The translations under genes and the position numbers were made by a program. Of a stretch of DNA of 64,000 nucleotides, positions 34,335 through 44,657 are shown one piece after another; position 1 is the stretch's first letter, and each line of letters begins with the position of its first letter. The stretch is from Camellia lanceoleosa (lineage: Eukaryota; Streptophyta; Magnoliopsida; Ericales; Theaceae). Location: positions 41,982,190-42,046,189 of the forward strand of contig CM045761.1 of assembly GCA_025200525.1 (NCBI GenBank), given 5' to 3'. The notes beneath the pieces are model-generated. The model did no database searches and was not told where the DNA came from. It saw only the letters and a list, made by a program, of their open reading frames with translations.

Positions 34335-36719
34335 TTATCGAAAAGGAATCACTAATGATTGATTTAATTGAAAGATTTCAAATAATTGATTTTTTGATTC
34401 ATCATTAATTTGAAGTTGATTAACTTTATCTTTTAATTTTTGTTTCTCTTTACACTTATTAGAATAATGACCTTTTTGACCACAGTTATAACATGTAATA
34501 TCTTTATTAGATTTAGATTTTGGATGTGATTTTGACTTGTAATATTTCTTTTTTGGTTTAGTATAAAATTTATCATTTGATTTAGAAGGTGAATAGTTCT
34601 TTTTGTATTTATTTGAATATTTGTGTCCATGTTTACTATGCTTATGTGGTTTCCTACGAGAGGGTGCTACAGGAGGTAAACCATATTGTTCACAGAAATT
34701 TCCTAATTCATATTTAGCCTTGTGCTTATCTTTTTGAGCTTTTTGACTAAGTTTAAGATCAATACACATTCTTAATCCTTCTTTTTGAATAGTGCTAATT
34801 ATATCACCATAGGTTAAATTATCATATTCAATTATTCCAGTAGGTTGACTAAGAACATCTCTAATTTTGTGAGCAAATAAATCAGGCAATCCATTAATAA
34901 ATTTTTCTTTCCAAAATGATTTAGTACAGTCTTCTCTTAACATAACTCTAGAGGTAAAAACATCTTTATACCATCTAAAATCACTTAAGGTAGGACAGGT
35001 CAGGTTACTAAGTTGATCATGTATGCGAGAATATATATTAGTAGGAGTTCCTATAAAATGTCTAACTATTATAGATTAATGTGTTAACACCATCGTACAT
35101 AATAACCAATATGTTCATCAAAGATAGGAGATCATTTGCATTTTTTGATTAGCATGTAAGATTGATTCACGTTGTTCTTCGAGGAGATATTTTTCCCACC
35201 AAGATTTGAGCATACCGGTAAAACCAGAGGTTATTAAAGAAGCAATTTCGGGTTGAGAGTGATCGGGTAATTAGTTAAATAACTATTAGCAACCATAGAT
35301 AAATGATTTAATTTTGCAATATTTGATCTTCACTTAAACCATCAATATTCCATTCATATAATTTTTTGGCGAGAGTAAAATTGATTTGCAATATTATTTT
35401 CTTCATATTGGAGATCAGGAGGAGTTGGTCTAGAATACCAATTTTTTGTAAGAGATGTAGGATTAGGTTTAGGATAATGCAATTTGTTGAGCTGAGTAGA
35501 GGGTTGAAATTGTCGAGCTAATTGATTAATCTCATTATCGGTTGAATCGAATCGATTGAGTAGAACCAGTTTCTTGTTGATTTAAAACAGTAAGACCTTT
35601 GGAGGGTGAAGCTTGTTCATTGGTAGCTAATTTGGTAAATAGTTGTTCGATAGCTTTTACAGCAGATTGATCATTGGTGACTAAACTTTTGCGTTTGGAA
35701 TGATCACTGGGAAGGTTTATTAAAGGTTGATCGAGAGATTGTTTAGTAGATGTGGTATTAGTAGAATAATCATCTAAATTAGTTTCTATTTTATCTAATT
35801 GTTTACCAATTGTTTTTAAACATTGATTAGTATAATTATTTTGTTCAATAACTTTTTTAATTTCGTGGTCGTGCGTGCAACTTAAAAGGAGAGGGACTTG
35901 AACCTTGGCATTCAATAATTATATTAGATAGAGGTGGATGACTAGAGGTAACAGATGTATTAGGGGAAGTTTTCCATTTATGTTTTGTGATTGTATTAAT
36001 CTTTTTATAATAGTTATCCATATATTCAAAGAAAGATAATTCAAAACCATATTCTACCATAAAATCATACCATTTCCTAGTTATCTTTGGATTGTTGAGC
36101 GGAATCATATTTAGCACGATAAGCATGTCTTTTAGTTCTATTTTCTTTAGATCTAAAATCAATAAGTAATTTATCTAAATCAGAGTAAATTCTTTTTGAT
36201 TGTCATTAATTGAGGATTGATTGGATGTGTAACTTCAAATCAGTTTGAGTAGGAGAATTTTGAGATTCTTCATCTTCTTCGTAAATGTGTGTGTTGAATA
36301 AACAGGTTTCTTGATTTGAGAAGTTGTAGAGTTATCAATTCCTTTGAGTTTACTATTTGTAGTGTGACCAAAATTGAGTTGACTATTTTTTGAAATAAAG
36401 GAGTATTAAATATTTCATCTTCGCCAATTTCAGTAGGTATACTAGAAGTACTATGTCTAGAGGATTGACCTCGATTAAATTTAATGTGAACTGAACCATC
36501 AGTATATTGTTGAATATCTTGGATATCTTCAATAGAAGATTGTTGTTGATTATGTTTATAATTTTCATTATTAGTAATCCATTGATCGGGGAGAGTAATA
36601 TTTTTCCATTCAATCATTTGTGGAACATTAATATGGGATTCATTATTACTACTTTGGATTAGCAGAGTTTTATCTTTTGGACTTTTATGCAAAGCTTGAA
36701 CATTTAAATTGGTTTTCAT
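34335..36719 (-). pseudogene. viral ORF1 N-terminal/coat-protein region (broken, 5' truncated)
   Basis: Starts within the polyprotein at about 36719, in sequence that normally follows the movement protein. Fragments 36719-36270, 36162-35857 and 35915-35535 are Ser/Asn/Gln-rich. ORF 34943-34335 contains the coat-like core, a Lys/Ser/Tyr-rich basic stretch, and the zinc knuckle CYNCGQKGHYSNKC (CX2CX4HX4C) that binds nucleic acid. A Gln/Lys/Glu-rich, probably coiled-coil linker decays between 34335 and 33850. At least six frame breaks are present. Confidence 0.8.
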
Positions 36720-36752
36720 ACATTTGTAGTGAACACGATAAATTTTGTAAAT

Positions 36753-36802
36753 AGAAAACGTATTTTGTAATTAGAAAACATATTTACAAAATACATTTTC
36801 AA
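36753..36802. repeat. right copy of 50-bp direct repeat flanking the viral insertion
   Basis: Identical to 29546-29595. Its right flank (CATAATTTTTTT) continues the host repeat family seen inverted at 42600-42660, where the two flanks are adjacent to a single copy. Confidence 0.95.
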
Positions 36803-37089
36803 CATAATTTTTTTTAAATACTTAATAAAAAGAAACTGAAATTATAAGTTTTTTCCCTTATAAAATACATTTTCATAATAATTTGTGAAAATGTATTTAT
36901 GAAATACGTTTTCATCATAATTTTTTGTTTAAAAATTAAATTGTTTTAAATGGTGAAAGTACTTTGTAAACCCGTTTTCAATATTAAAAAACTTGTTCTA
37001 TTTTTTTACGAATGCAAAGTGTTAAAAAAGATTTAGTTAAAAGCATGTTTTTAATATCAAAAAAAATTATATTGAAAAAGAGACGAACG
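36803..37089. other. AT-rich spacer with palindromic AAAACGTATTT motifs
   Basis: Contains AAATACATTTTCA, GAAAATGTATTTATGAAATACG and related pairs that can form hairpins. There is no coding content. It continues the host repeat interrupted by the virus. Confidence 0.6.
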
Positions 37090-39055
37090 TGTGAAATCCC
37101 GTATTTTTATATAATAAAAATAATATATATTTTTAATTTTCTTAAATAATTATTCACAATATTTTAAATTTAATAGTCTGTATATTTTTATACTGAACAT
37201 TTATTCAAAATAAAATAAAATAAAATAAAATATTTTTTTGACTTTATATTATTTCTCAATATTAATTTATGAATCTTATGATATTTTTATTATTATTTTT
37301 TTCTCTATATTTTTTTGTAATCAAATTATACTGAACATAATATTTTCTGTACAAAAACCCAAACAAAAACCATGGGTTTGCTCCCCATGTTTTCTCACCT
37401 GCTACCTTCCACGTGCTATCATTCTTTGTAACAAAAGAAAACGTGGTGAACATGCTATTCCATGCCACCAGGTGTTCAATTTCTCATTTTTTTTTTATTT
37501 CTTTTCATCTTCCTCATTTTGCCCACAAATTGAGCCCAAGTCTTCCTCACCTCTCTTCACTTCCAGTTTTATCTCTCTCGGTTCCCCCTCCCTCCACCTC
37601 TCATTCTCAAAACTCTCTTTCTCCTTCTTTATCTATGTTTTTCCTCCTCCCCCCGACCTCCATAGCCATGGCCTCAACCCATACTATCATCATCCCAACC
37701 ACCAACTAGCGAACTTCACCACCATTGGCGTACCGTCGGACCGCCACCACCACCATCACCTATTCCATTATCATCTAGAACCACCATTCACAAAGTGTTG
37801 TAGGTGAAGAAAGGGAAGAAGAAGGAAGATGGAGGAGAAAGAAACAAAGTTAGAGAAGTTTATTTTGAATTTCAAAAGTTGGTTTTCGGTTTACTTTCGG
37901 CATGCCAAAACCATTCATTCCGAAAAGAAGTGAGAAAAATAGGTTATGTAAGATGAAGTACGAAGTAAGTTGAAGAGATTGGCGAAAGAATGAAATAACA
38001 CCGTTAAGAATTAAGAAAGTTATGGAGTTCGAAAGATGGCTCAAAGAAAAGTCGGAGATGGAACAAAAAATCATATTTTTGGTCTTCTGTTCGTGGATGC
38101 CACAGCTACTGGAGAAGATGAATTGAAAATTTATCCAGCGTTTCTCAGCCCATGGTGCTACTGTGCATCCTAGTACCTTTAGGTTAATTGAGTGGTCCTA
38201 TAACTTTGGGGATGACCACCCTTACGTTTTTCGATGTGTAGAATCTATTTTTGGGGTTATATCTTGCAAATTCTAGGTCTAAGATGATGATCAACAACTA
38301 AAAGTTCTAAGAGAATCCAATGGAAGATCAACGGTGAGATCGCGTCCGATTAATGTGAAATTTCAGCAAGACGATCACGGAGCCAGGACGGTCATATCTT
38401 ACGATCAGAATCATAAATCAAATTCGGACGATAAATCGTTAGCAACCTAACATAGTAAGAAAACCCTCTCAACCCTCTCATTTTTTTATTTGAAATTTTC
38501 AGATTATGAAATGTCTAAACTTGTAGATAGAATTTTATTTATAATTGTATAAAAGATTTTATGATGGTATATTAAATATTGGTAATCTGAAAATCATGAT
38601 AATATTGTGGAATTTGAACTTGCATGGGTAGTTTATGCCGTTGAAAAGATTATTGAAGATGTTATTTGGCCCTTTAAATTTGTCAGAAAGTTGTACTAAT
38701 TTTTAGATAATTTTATACTCAAAATTTGAAGATGATTTCTTCTACAAAGTTGTTGATAATGATGTCTAGTTCATCCGTAAAATTTTTCAACAATTATTGA
38801 GTTTTGTACGAATTTATACATACTTTTAACCAAATTTGGAACTATAGGCAAATTTTATTATGTGTTTGAAAAATCATTAAAAAATTTATATTAAACTAAA
38901 TCTAATAATTTATAAGCAAAAAATGAAATTTGAGAAGTCCAGTTTCATAATAAATTTTTAGATCATGGAATTGATTTATAATTTTAAGTATGGAATTAAT
39001 TTAAGAAAATGTGATAAATCTGTGTCATAAACACTCTTGGAATTTTTAAGAATCA

Positions 39056-39420
39056 TTTATAATTTATTTTTTGAAAATGCTTTCTGAAAAATGACCATAA
39101 CCTGTTTATTGAGTATTTTGTAGACTTACATGAAATTTAGAGTTGGATAAGTAATTTATTTATAATTTTATTTGCAAGATATATATTCTGAAAATTTTGA
39201 CGGATTAAGGAGGAATCAAAAATTATCTCTTCAATTGTTTATTTATAACTTATTTTTGAAAAATTCTTTCTGAAAAATGACCTAAACATATTTATTGAAT
39301 ATTCTGTACATTTTCACGAATTTTAGAACTGTGTAAATAATTTATTTATAATTTTTATTACCTAAGGTATAACTTGAAAATTTTTGGACAGATTTAAGAT
39401 TATCACTTCAATTATTTATT
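39056..39420. repeat. tandem duplication inside solo LTR, about 180 bp unit
   Basis: Two diverged copies (about 39056-39237 and 39238-39420) share TTCTGAAAAATGACC, TTTATTGA(A/G)TATT and AATTTATTTATAATTTT in the same order. Confidence 0.7.
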
Positions 39421-39780
39421 TGGATAAAAAAAATCAGTTATTGTGTTGGTCTAATTCATCAAATATTTTAAATTAGTAATCCATGTATGGGTGTATCGTG
39501 GTAGTCTAATCTTATAGATTAAAAGTCCATGTATGTGTGTAATTATGATTTATTTCCTTTCTTTTTTTTTTGGTATCTAAATTATTACTTCATACCATGG
39601 TTTAAATAAATTGTTTATTTAAATGTTGTACAATTGTTTATTATTGTATGACATGTGTAATATTTTATGTTTGGATTTTAATGAGTTGGTATAATATTAT
39701 TTGTGATTAAAAATTGAAATTTATTTGTGATTAATATCAAAATTAACTGAAATGATTAACGGTATACACAAAGTTAACAA

Positions 39781-39895
39781 TTGACGGTTAATACCAGTTG
39801 TTCAGGGTGAGTCTTGGTTTTAAAGAGTGTACGAAATTAAGGGTTGACGGTCAATACCGGTTGTTCAGGGTGAGCCTTGGTTTTGAGAATTCTCA
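39781..39895. repeat. 63-bp tandem duplication inside solo LTR
   Basis: TTGACGGT(T/C)AATACC(A/G)GTTG followed by TTCAGGGTGAG(T/C)CTTGG occurs at 39781 and again at 39844. Confidence 0.9.
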
Positions 39896-40746
39896 CGTAA
39901 ATTGTGTTGCGAAACTCTAAGATGGCATGGGACTTGTTTGAACCCTTTTCGGTATTCGGTTTTGGAATAAGGGTGGATGTGCAGGTGGCACACAGGGAGG
40001 TTACTTACCCCTGGCAGACCGTTTCCTTGGGGCAGACCACGGATGCCACTACTTGGGTATATAACTCCGGACGTGGGCATCCCTGGTGGTTACGGTTGGT
40101 AACACTTAAATATTTGACCAAGGGAGGGTTTCAAATTAACCGTTGCCATGTTTAGTGGTTGGTAAGTTAAATCTCTTTTGTGAGATTTCGAGTGTCACTT
40201 AATTTATTAAAATTATTGAAATTATTTTAATGGTTGTAATTTATGTTTACAATTATATTGTTATCTCATGTTTATAATCTCATTATTTTTCTCTTAAAAA
40301 GAATGGTAGGTTGGTTATGTTTTCTTACTGTGTTGCAAAACTTATGGCATATATTTTTGTTGCCCTAGCGTTTTATGCCAGGTTTTGGCGAGGAAATAAT
40401 TGAAGCTGAAATGGAGTTGACGTTAACGTAGAGTCTTGGCTGACTTGAAATCGCGACTAAAGTCAAATAACTTTATTATCTTATATATTAGCTATTAAGG
40501 ACCTTATAATTTCATTTGATGTTGTGTTTGGGTAATTTTAAGTTTTTATTTAATATTATTTGAACCTTTGGTTATGTACGAGAGTTGGAATGCTCTATTA
40601 AGATGTCAACTTTTTAGTTTATTAAGTCATTTTGTTTATTTAATTTCCCTTGATATTCCAAAAATTTGGGGCGTCACAGAACGACAGCGAGCGAGAGCCA
40701 GGGATTTAAAAAAAATTAAAAAAAGACTTACATGTAGGTCTTACTA

Positions 40747-40912
40747 ATGCTGTGTTTAGTTGGAGAATTTAGAAAGGGATTTGGAAAAAGAAAAGAAAAA
40801 TATAGGTGAAATATGAATAAAATATGCTTACATTTCACCAACTTTTTTCTTTTTCCCTTTATCTTTCTCTTTCTAAATCCCTTTTCAAATCTTCCAACCA
40901 AATACATCGTAA
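40747..40912. mobile_element. small foldback MITE
   Basis: About 165 bp. The left arm GTGTTTAGTTGGAGA...AGAAAGGGATTTGG pairs with the right arm CTAAATCCCTTTTC...CCAACCAAATAC. The arms are nearly the whole element. The target duplication is not clear. It abuts the hAT element at 40914. Confidence 0.65.
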
Positions 40913-40913
40913 G

Positions 40914-41339
40914 TAGGGCTGCAAATGATCTAAGTTGTTCATGAACAAGCTCGGCTCGTTCAGGGCAGGACTCAGCTTGGTTCATTTAGTAAATGAGCCG
41001 AGCTCGAGCTCGCATAAGCTCGGTTAATTAAGCTCGGTTCGTTTACCTTTATTTAAATTATATAATAAATATATTATTTAATATATAAATAATATTATTA
41101 TTTATATATTAAATAATATAAATAATATTTTTTTACTTAAATATTTTTATTTACATAATATTAAAAAAAATTATCGAGCCGAGCCGAGTTCGAATTTCAT
41201 TAATGTTAACAAGACGAGTTGAGCTCAAGTTCAGTTTCTTATCGAGCCGAGCTCAAGCTCAATAAACGAGCTCGATAAGTAAACAAGTCAAGCCCAAGCT
41301 TAGCAAAGTTTGGCTCGGCTCGGTTCATTTGCAGCCTTA
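40914..41339. mobile_element. non-autonomous hAT MITE
   Basis: 426 bp with ends TAGGGCTGCAAATGA and ...TTCATTTGCAGCCTTA. Flanks ATCGTAAG (40906-40913) and ATCGTAAA (41340-41347) match at seven of eight positions, an 8-bp hAT target duplication. The interior repeats GAGCTCG/CGAGCTC in both orientations around an AT palindrome. No ORF. Confidence 0.88.
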
Positions 41340-41347
41340 ATCGTAAA

Positions 41348-43230
41348 TGGACTTGTTGTTGAATAGGTCTTATGATAATTAATGACATTTTTTATCATAC
41401 ATTATTAAAAAATTCATTAATTATTAATTTTTAGTGATAATTTAAAAAATTTATCACAAAAAATATCACTAATTATAAGTTTTAACGACAGTTTTAAAAA
41501 ATAGTTACAAAAAAAGTCACTAATTTTCAACTTTCAGCTGCAGTTTAAAAAATTCGTTACAAAAAAAGTCACAAATTATAAATTTTATCGAAAATTTATA
41601 AAAATCGTGACAAAAAAGTCACTAATTGTCAATTTTTAGAGACATGTAAAAAATTGTCATAAAAAATTATTTTTAACGACGATTGTACTAGAATTTATTT
41701 TCAATAGAACTTGATAATAATTAAATCTAGCTATTATGATTTATTGATAATTTACCCCTAAAAATGTGTATAATGGTAATAAGATGCAGCGTACAAAAAA
41801 AAAATAAATAAATAAACAAAACTGAAAGCGTATTTTTAATATAAACAAAAAAAATTATATTGAAAGAAAACACTCTTTTTATTTTTAATTTTTAAATTAT
41901 ATTGAAAGGGTATGTGGTAAAAAAAATCTCGTTCTCACAAAATAAACTTTCATTAATTATTTAAAAAAATAAAAATGTATTTAGGAAACACGTCTTCTAT
42001 TTAACCTACTTTCTATTAATTATTTAAAAAAAATTATGATGAAAACGTATTTAACAAAATACAACATTAGTGTGTTTGGTTTGAGTTTTCTGAATTAAGT
42101 TTTTTGAAAATTGAGTTTTTTGATTTTCGTATTCTTTTGTTTTTAGTGAATATTTTTTAAATTTTAAATATTTTTTTTACTTTTTTAGATGCATCTTAGT
42201 TAGAGGTATCTAAAAAGTAAAAAATTTGTGAAAAAATATTTTAAAAAGTTAATAAATACATAGAAATACAAAAAATGTACTGAATTCTTGTATTTTTTTG
42301 TATTTTTGGTATTTAGTAAATTTTTAAAAGATTTTTTTAATAATTTTTTTACTTTTTAGGTGTATTTATGTTAGGTGTGTTTAAAAAGTAAAAAAAATAG
42401 CTGAAAATATTAAAAAAATTCAGTAAAAACAAAAAAATACGAAAAATAAGAAAGTAGAATTTTTTGAAAAGTGTTTTGAAAAACTGGTAACTAAGCACAG
42501 TGATTAAATATTTAAAAATTAAATAAAAGTATATTATACTTTCTATAAATTATTTTATTTAAAAAATGATTAATTATTATTTTTTAAAAAATACATATTT
42601 TCAACAGAATTTCTATTATTTTAGCTTTTATTTTTAAAAAAATTATGTTGAAAATGTATTTAGTAAATACGTTTTAAGAAAACGTATTTACAAAAAACTC
42701 TTAATGAAATTTTATTTATTTATTTTTCAACAGAAAATACGTTTTGACCCATTATGGGAATTGCCTTTAAGAATAAACTACCAATATGTTCTAATAATTA
42801 AACTTAATTTCCTTCAAATCATATTCAAAATAAGTCATAGTAAAATTGTTGCTAAAAAAAAAAAATTGTGACGATTTTTTTTGCATATAGTGATTTTTTT
42901 TTTAATATTATTACGATTGTCGCTAAAACTTATAATTAGTGAAGTTTTCCTTTGACGAATTTTTTAAACTGTCGCTGAAAGTTAAAAATTAATATTTTTT
43001 GGTGACAATTCTAGTAAATTGTCATTAAAACTTATAATTAGAGAGAGTAATGTGGCAACTTATAGTATTTTTTGAATTTTTGGCAACTCATTTTTTGTGA
43101 CAACATTTTTAAAGTGTCGCTGAAAATTAACAAATAGTGACGTTTTTAAATAGAATTTGATGAAAAATAACATTAATTATCATAGAATATATTCGATAAT
43201 AAATATACCTATTAAGACCTATACATAAAT
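41348..43230. mobile_element. inverted-arm DNA element remnant, superfamily uncertain
   Basis: The left arm (about 41365-41700) starts near AATAGGTCTTATGATAATTAATG. The reverse complement of the right arm (about 42840-43215) begins GTATAGGTCTTAATAGG and continues ATGATAATTAATG. Both arms are filled with repeats of the type GTCGCTAAAA...TTATAATTAGTGA, like the subterminal repeats of plant CACTA elements. The canonical CACTACAA terminus is not seen. A second MITE (42070-42503) and AAAACGTATTT-type repeats occupy the centre. No transposase. Confidence 0.4.
42070..42503. mobile_element. MITE, Tourist-like
   Basis: About 434 bp with inverted arms. The left arm is GTGTGTTTGGTTTGAGTTT; the reverse complement of the right end is CACTGTGCTTAGTTACC. 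Similarity continues inward, including TTTTTTACTTTTTAGGTG-like segments on both sides. TTA occurs at both flanks (42067-42069 and 42504-42506), compatible with a PIF/Harbinger target duplication. Confidence 0.6.
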
Positions 43231-44106
43231 TTTTCTTAATTTAAAAAGCGACCTGATTTTTAATTTTGGATTGAAAAAAACCTCAAGCCGGTTAATGGCC
43301 CTCTAACGATTGGACCAGCTGCATTCTACTTTGATGGACTCCACGACGTTAGGCCTTCCCCAAAAACATTCGTTCAAGCCTCATGTTAATCACTAAGACT
43401 ATTCAACGAATCAAATATAAGCATTTTTTAAATTAAAACATTAAAATCTTTTTTTAATATATAAAAATTGATTAATTGTACTTTACCCCTATAATTTATT
43501 TCTTGTGTGGTTTGCTTCTTATCATTTAATTACATAACTCATTATGATTTGTAAATTAAAGTGCACCATTAAATATTCGGTTCAATTTAATAGTAAGTAT
43601 GAAACAGGTATGGAAATAAGTGGGTTATGTACTCATATTCAAATGTGAAGAAGAGAAGTAAAACACAATGGGTAAAGTGTATTTTAAGTTCCAAAAAATG
43701 ATGAAAATCCAAGTAGCTTATAATAAGGTTATTTATATATAAGAGTATTTTAGGTTTTTCACTTGAGCAGTTAAAGTGTACTTTAATCCAGGAAAATTCG
43801 GAAAAAAAAAATAAATTAGAATTTGGAATAAAAAAACTACTACATATAACTCTCTAATTCACAAACTACTTAAAATTAAACCCTATTTTTTCATACAAAA
43901 TTCTAATATATAAAATAATAGATCATAAATTTTATTTAAGCTCATACCAATCAATTTATTTAAACCACTTTAAACTCATTTTAAATTCTTTCAAAAGATT
44001 GCAAGTAAATAGATCAAATCCAAATTAGACTAATCATTAATTTGTCATACCTGAGTAATGAGTTTAACACATTACTGTTGGTCTTTTTATGGTTCATTTT
44101 GAAAAT
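43231..44106. other. AT-rich spacer, nothing recognised
   Basis: No coding region, no clear terminal repeats and no RNA gene. It ends at the TSD of Element 2. Confidence 0.6.
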
Positions 44107-44111
44107 ACAAC

Positions 44112-44657
44112 TGTGGGTACTGATTTTCGACCACACTGTCAAATAGGAACTCAGCAGGAGAGTACATGTAGAATAGATTACGGCCGAACAACCTGTCACA
44201 GAAAGATAAGACTCCAGCGGTGGTTTGTCCACCTGGGGGCTCTCTGACGATCAAGTTAGTACTCAATTTATCTCTCAAAGATAGCTAATAATGCTTAACT
44301 CACAAGCCAGAATACAAAAAGCGTACCTTAGACCCACGAGGGTGCTTTACTTTTATAGTCAGTACTAACCTGATCCCTGTAGAAGCCTAGCTTCAATAAA
44401 CTTTGGCTCAATGCCCATCCTGGACTCCCAGCCAGATAAAGATAAACTCCTTAAGAGCCTCATTTTTATCCAGACTGAGGTCCTTCCCCATTCTAGGACT
44501 ATTGTCCCTTATCTGTTCATCTCGAATTCCGGTATCTCTGCAGATAACCTCGGCCTAGCCGAGATCACCTCGGCGCCAGACCAAGATATGTGCCACCTCG
44601 GCTGACACTTCGGTGTCACTTTGGCCACGTGTTGTCATTCACAAATATGCCCCCACA
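44112..44657 (-). mobile_element. Element 2 3' LTR
   Basis: 546 bp. On the minus strand it runs from TGTGGGGGCATATTTG to GTACCCACA. TATA box TATAAAAGTAAAG lies at about 44357-44345. A palindromic G-box CACGTG at 44626-44631 lies in U3, conserved in the other LTR. Roughly 20 differences are visible in the first 150 bp against the partner, so the insertion is old. Confidence 0.93.

Larger units (their letters stand above)
29596..36752 (-). mobile_element. endogenous pararetrovirus, florendovirus-like (Caulimoviridae), partial
   Basis: A 7.2-kb viral insertion read on the minus strand. It lies between two identical 50-bp direct repeats. Order: coat-like region with a CCHC zinc knuckle, aspartic protease, RT, RNase H, then a second ORF of unknown function, then an intergenic region with TATA box. 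No integrase and no LTR are present. A polyprotein followed by an unknown ORF2 fits the florendovirus plan. The copy begins inside ORF1 after the expected movement-protein domain, so the movement protein is missing. Frames are broken throughout. It is a fossil with no coding potential for virus production. Confidence 0.85.
37090..40678 (+). mobile_element. solo LTR of a Gypsy-type element, 3.6 kb
   Basis: Begins TGTGAAATCCCGT and ends TTTGGGGCGTCACA, the reverse-complementary termini TGTGACGCCCC/GGGGCGTCACA common in plant chromoviruses. The 5-bp target GAACG is duplicated perfectly at 37085-37089 and 40679-40683. I see no primer site, polypurine tract or pol, so it is a solo LTR. The orientation is uncertain because the ends are symmetrical; plus is chosen by the GGGGCGTCACA end. 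The T/C-rich ORF at 37238-37807 encodes hydrophobic and His-rich runs and is judged non-coding. Confidence 0.85.

Noticed and set aside
37238..37807. 189-codon ORF as a host gene
   Set aside because: The translation is a run of Phe/Ser/His-rich low complexity with no motif. It overlaps other open frames in the same T/C-rich tract and lies in a solo LTR with a perfect target duplication.
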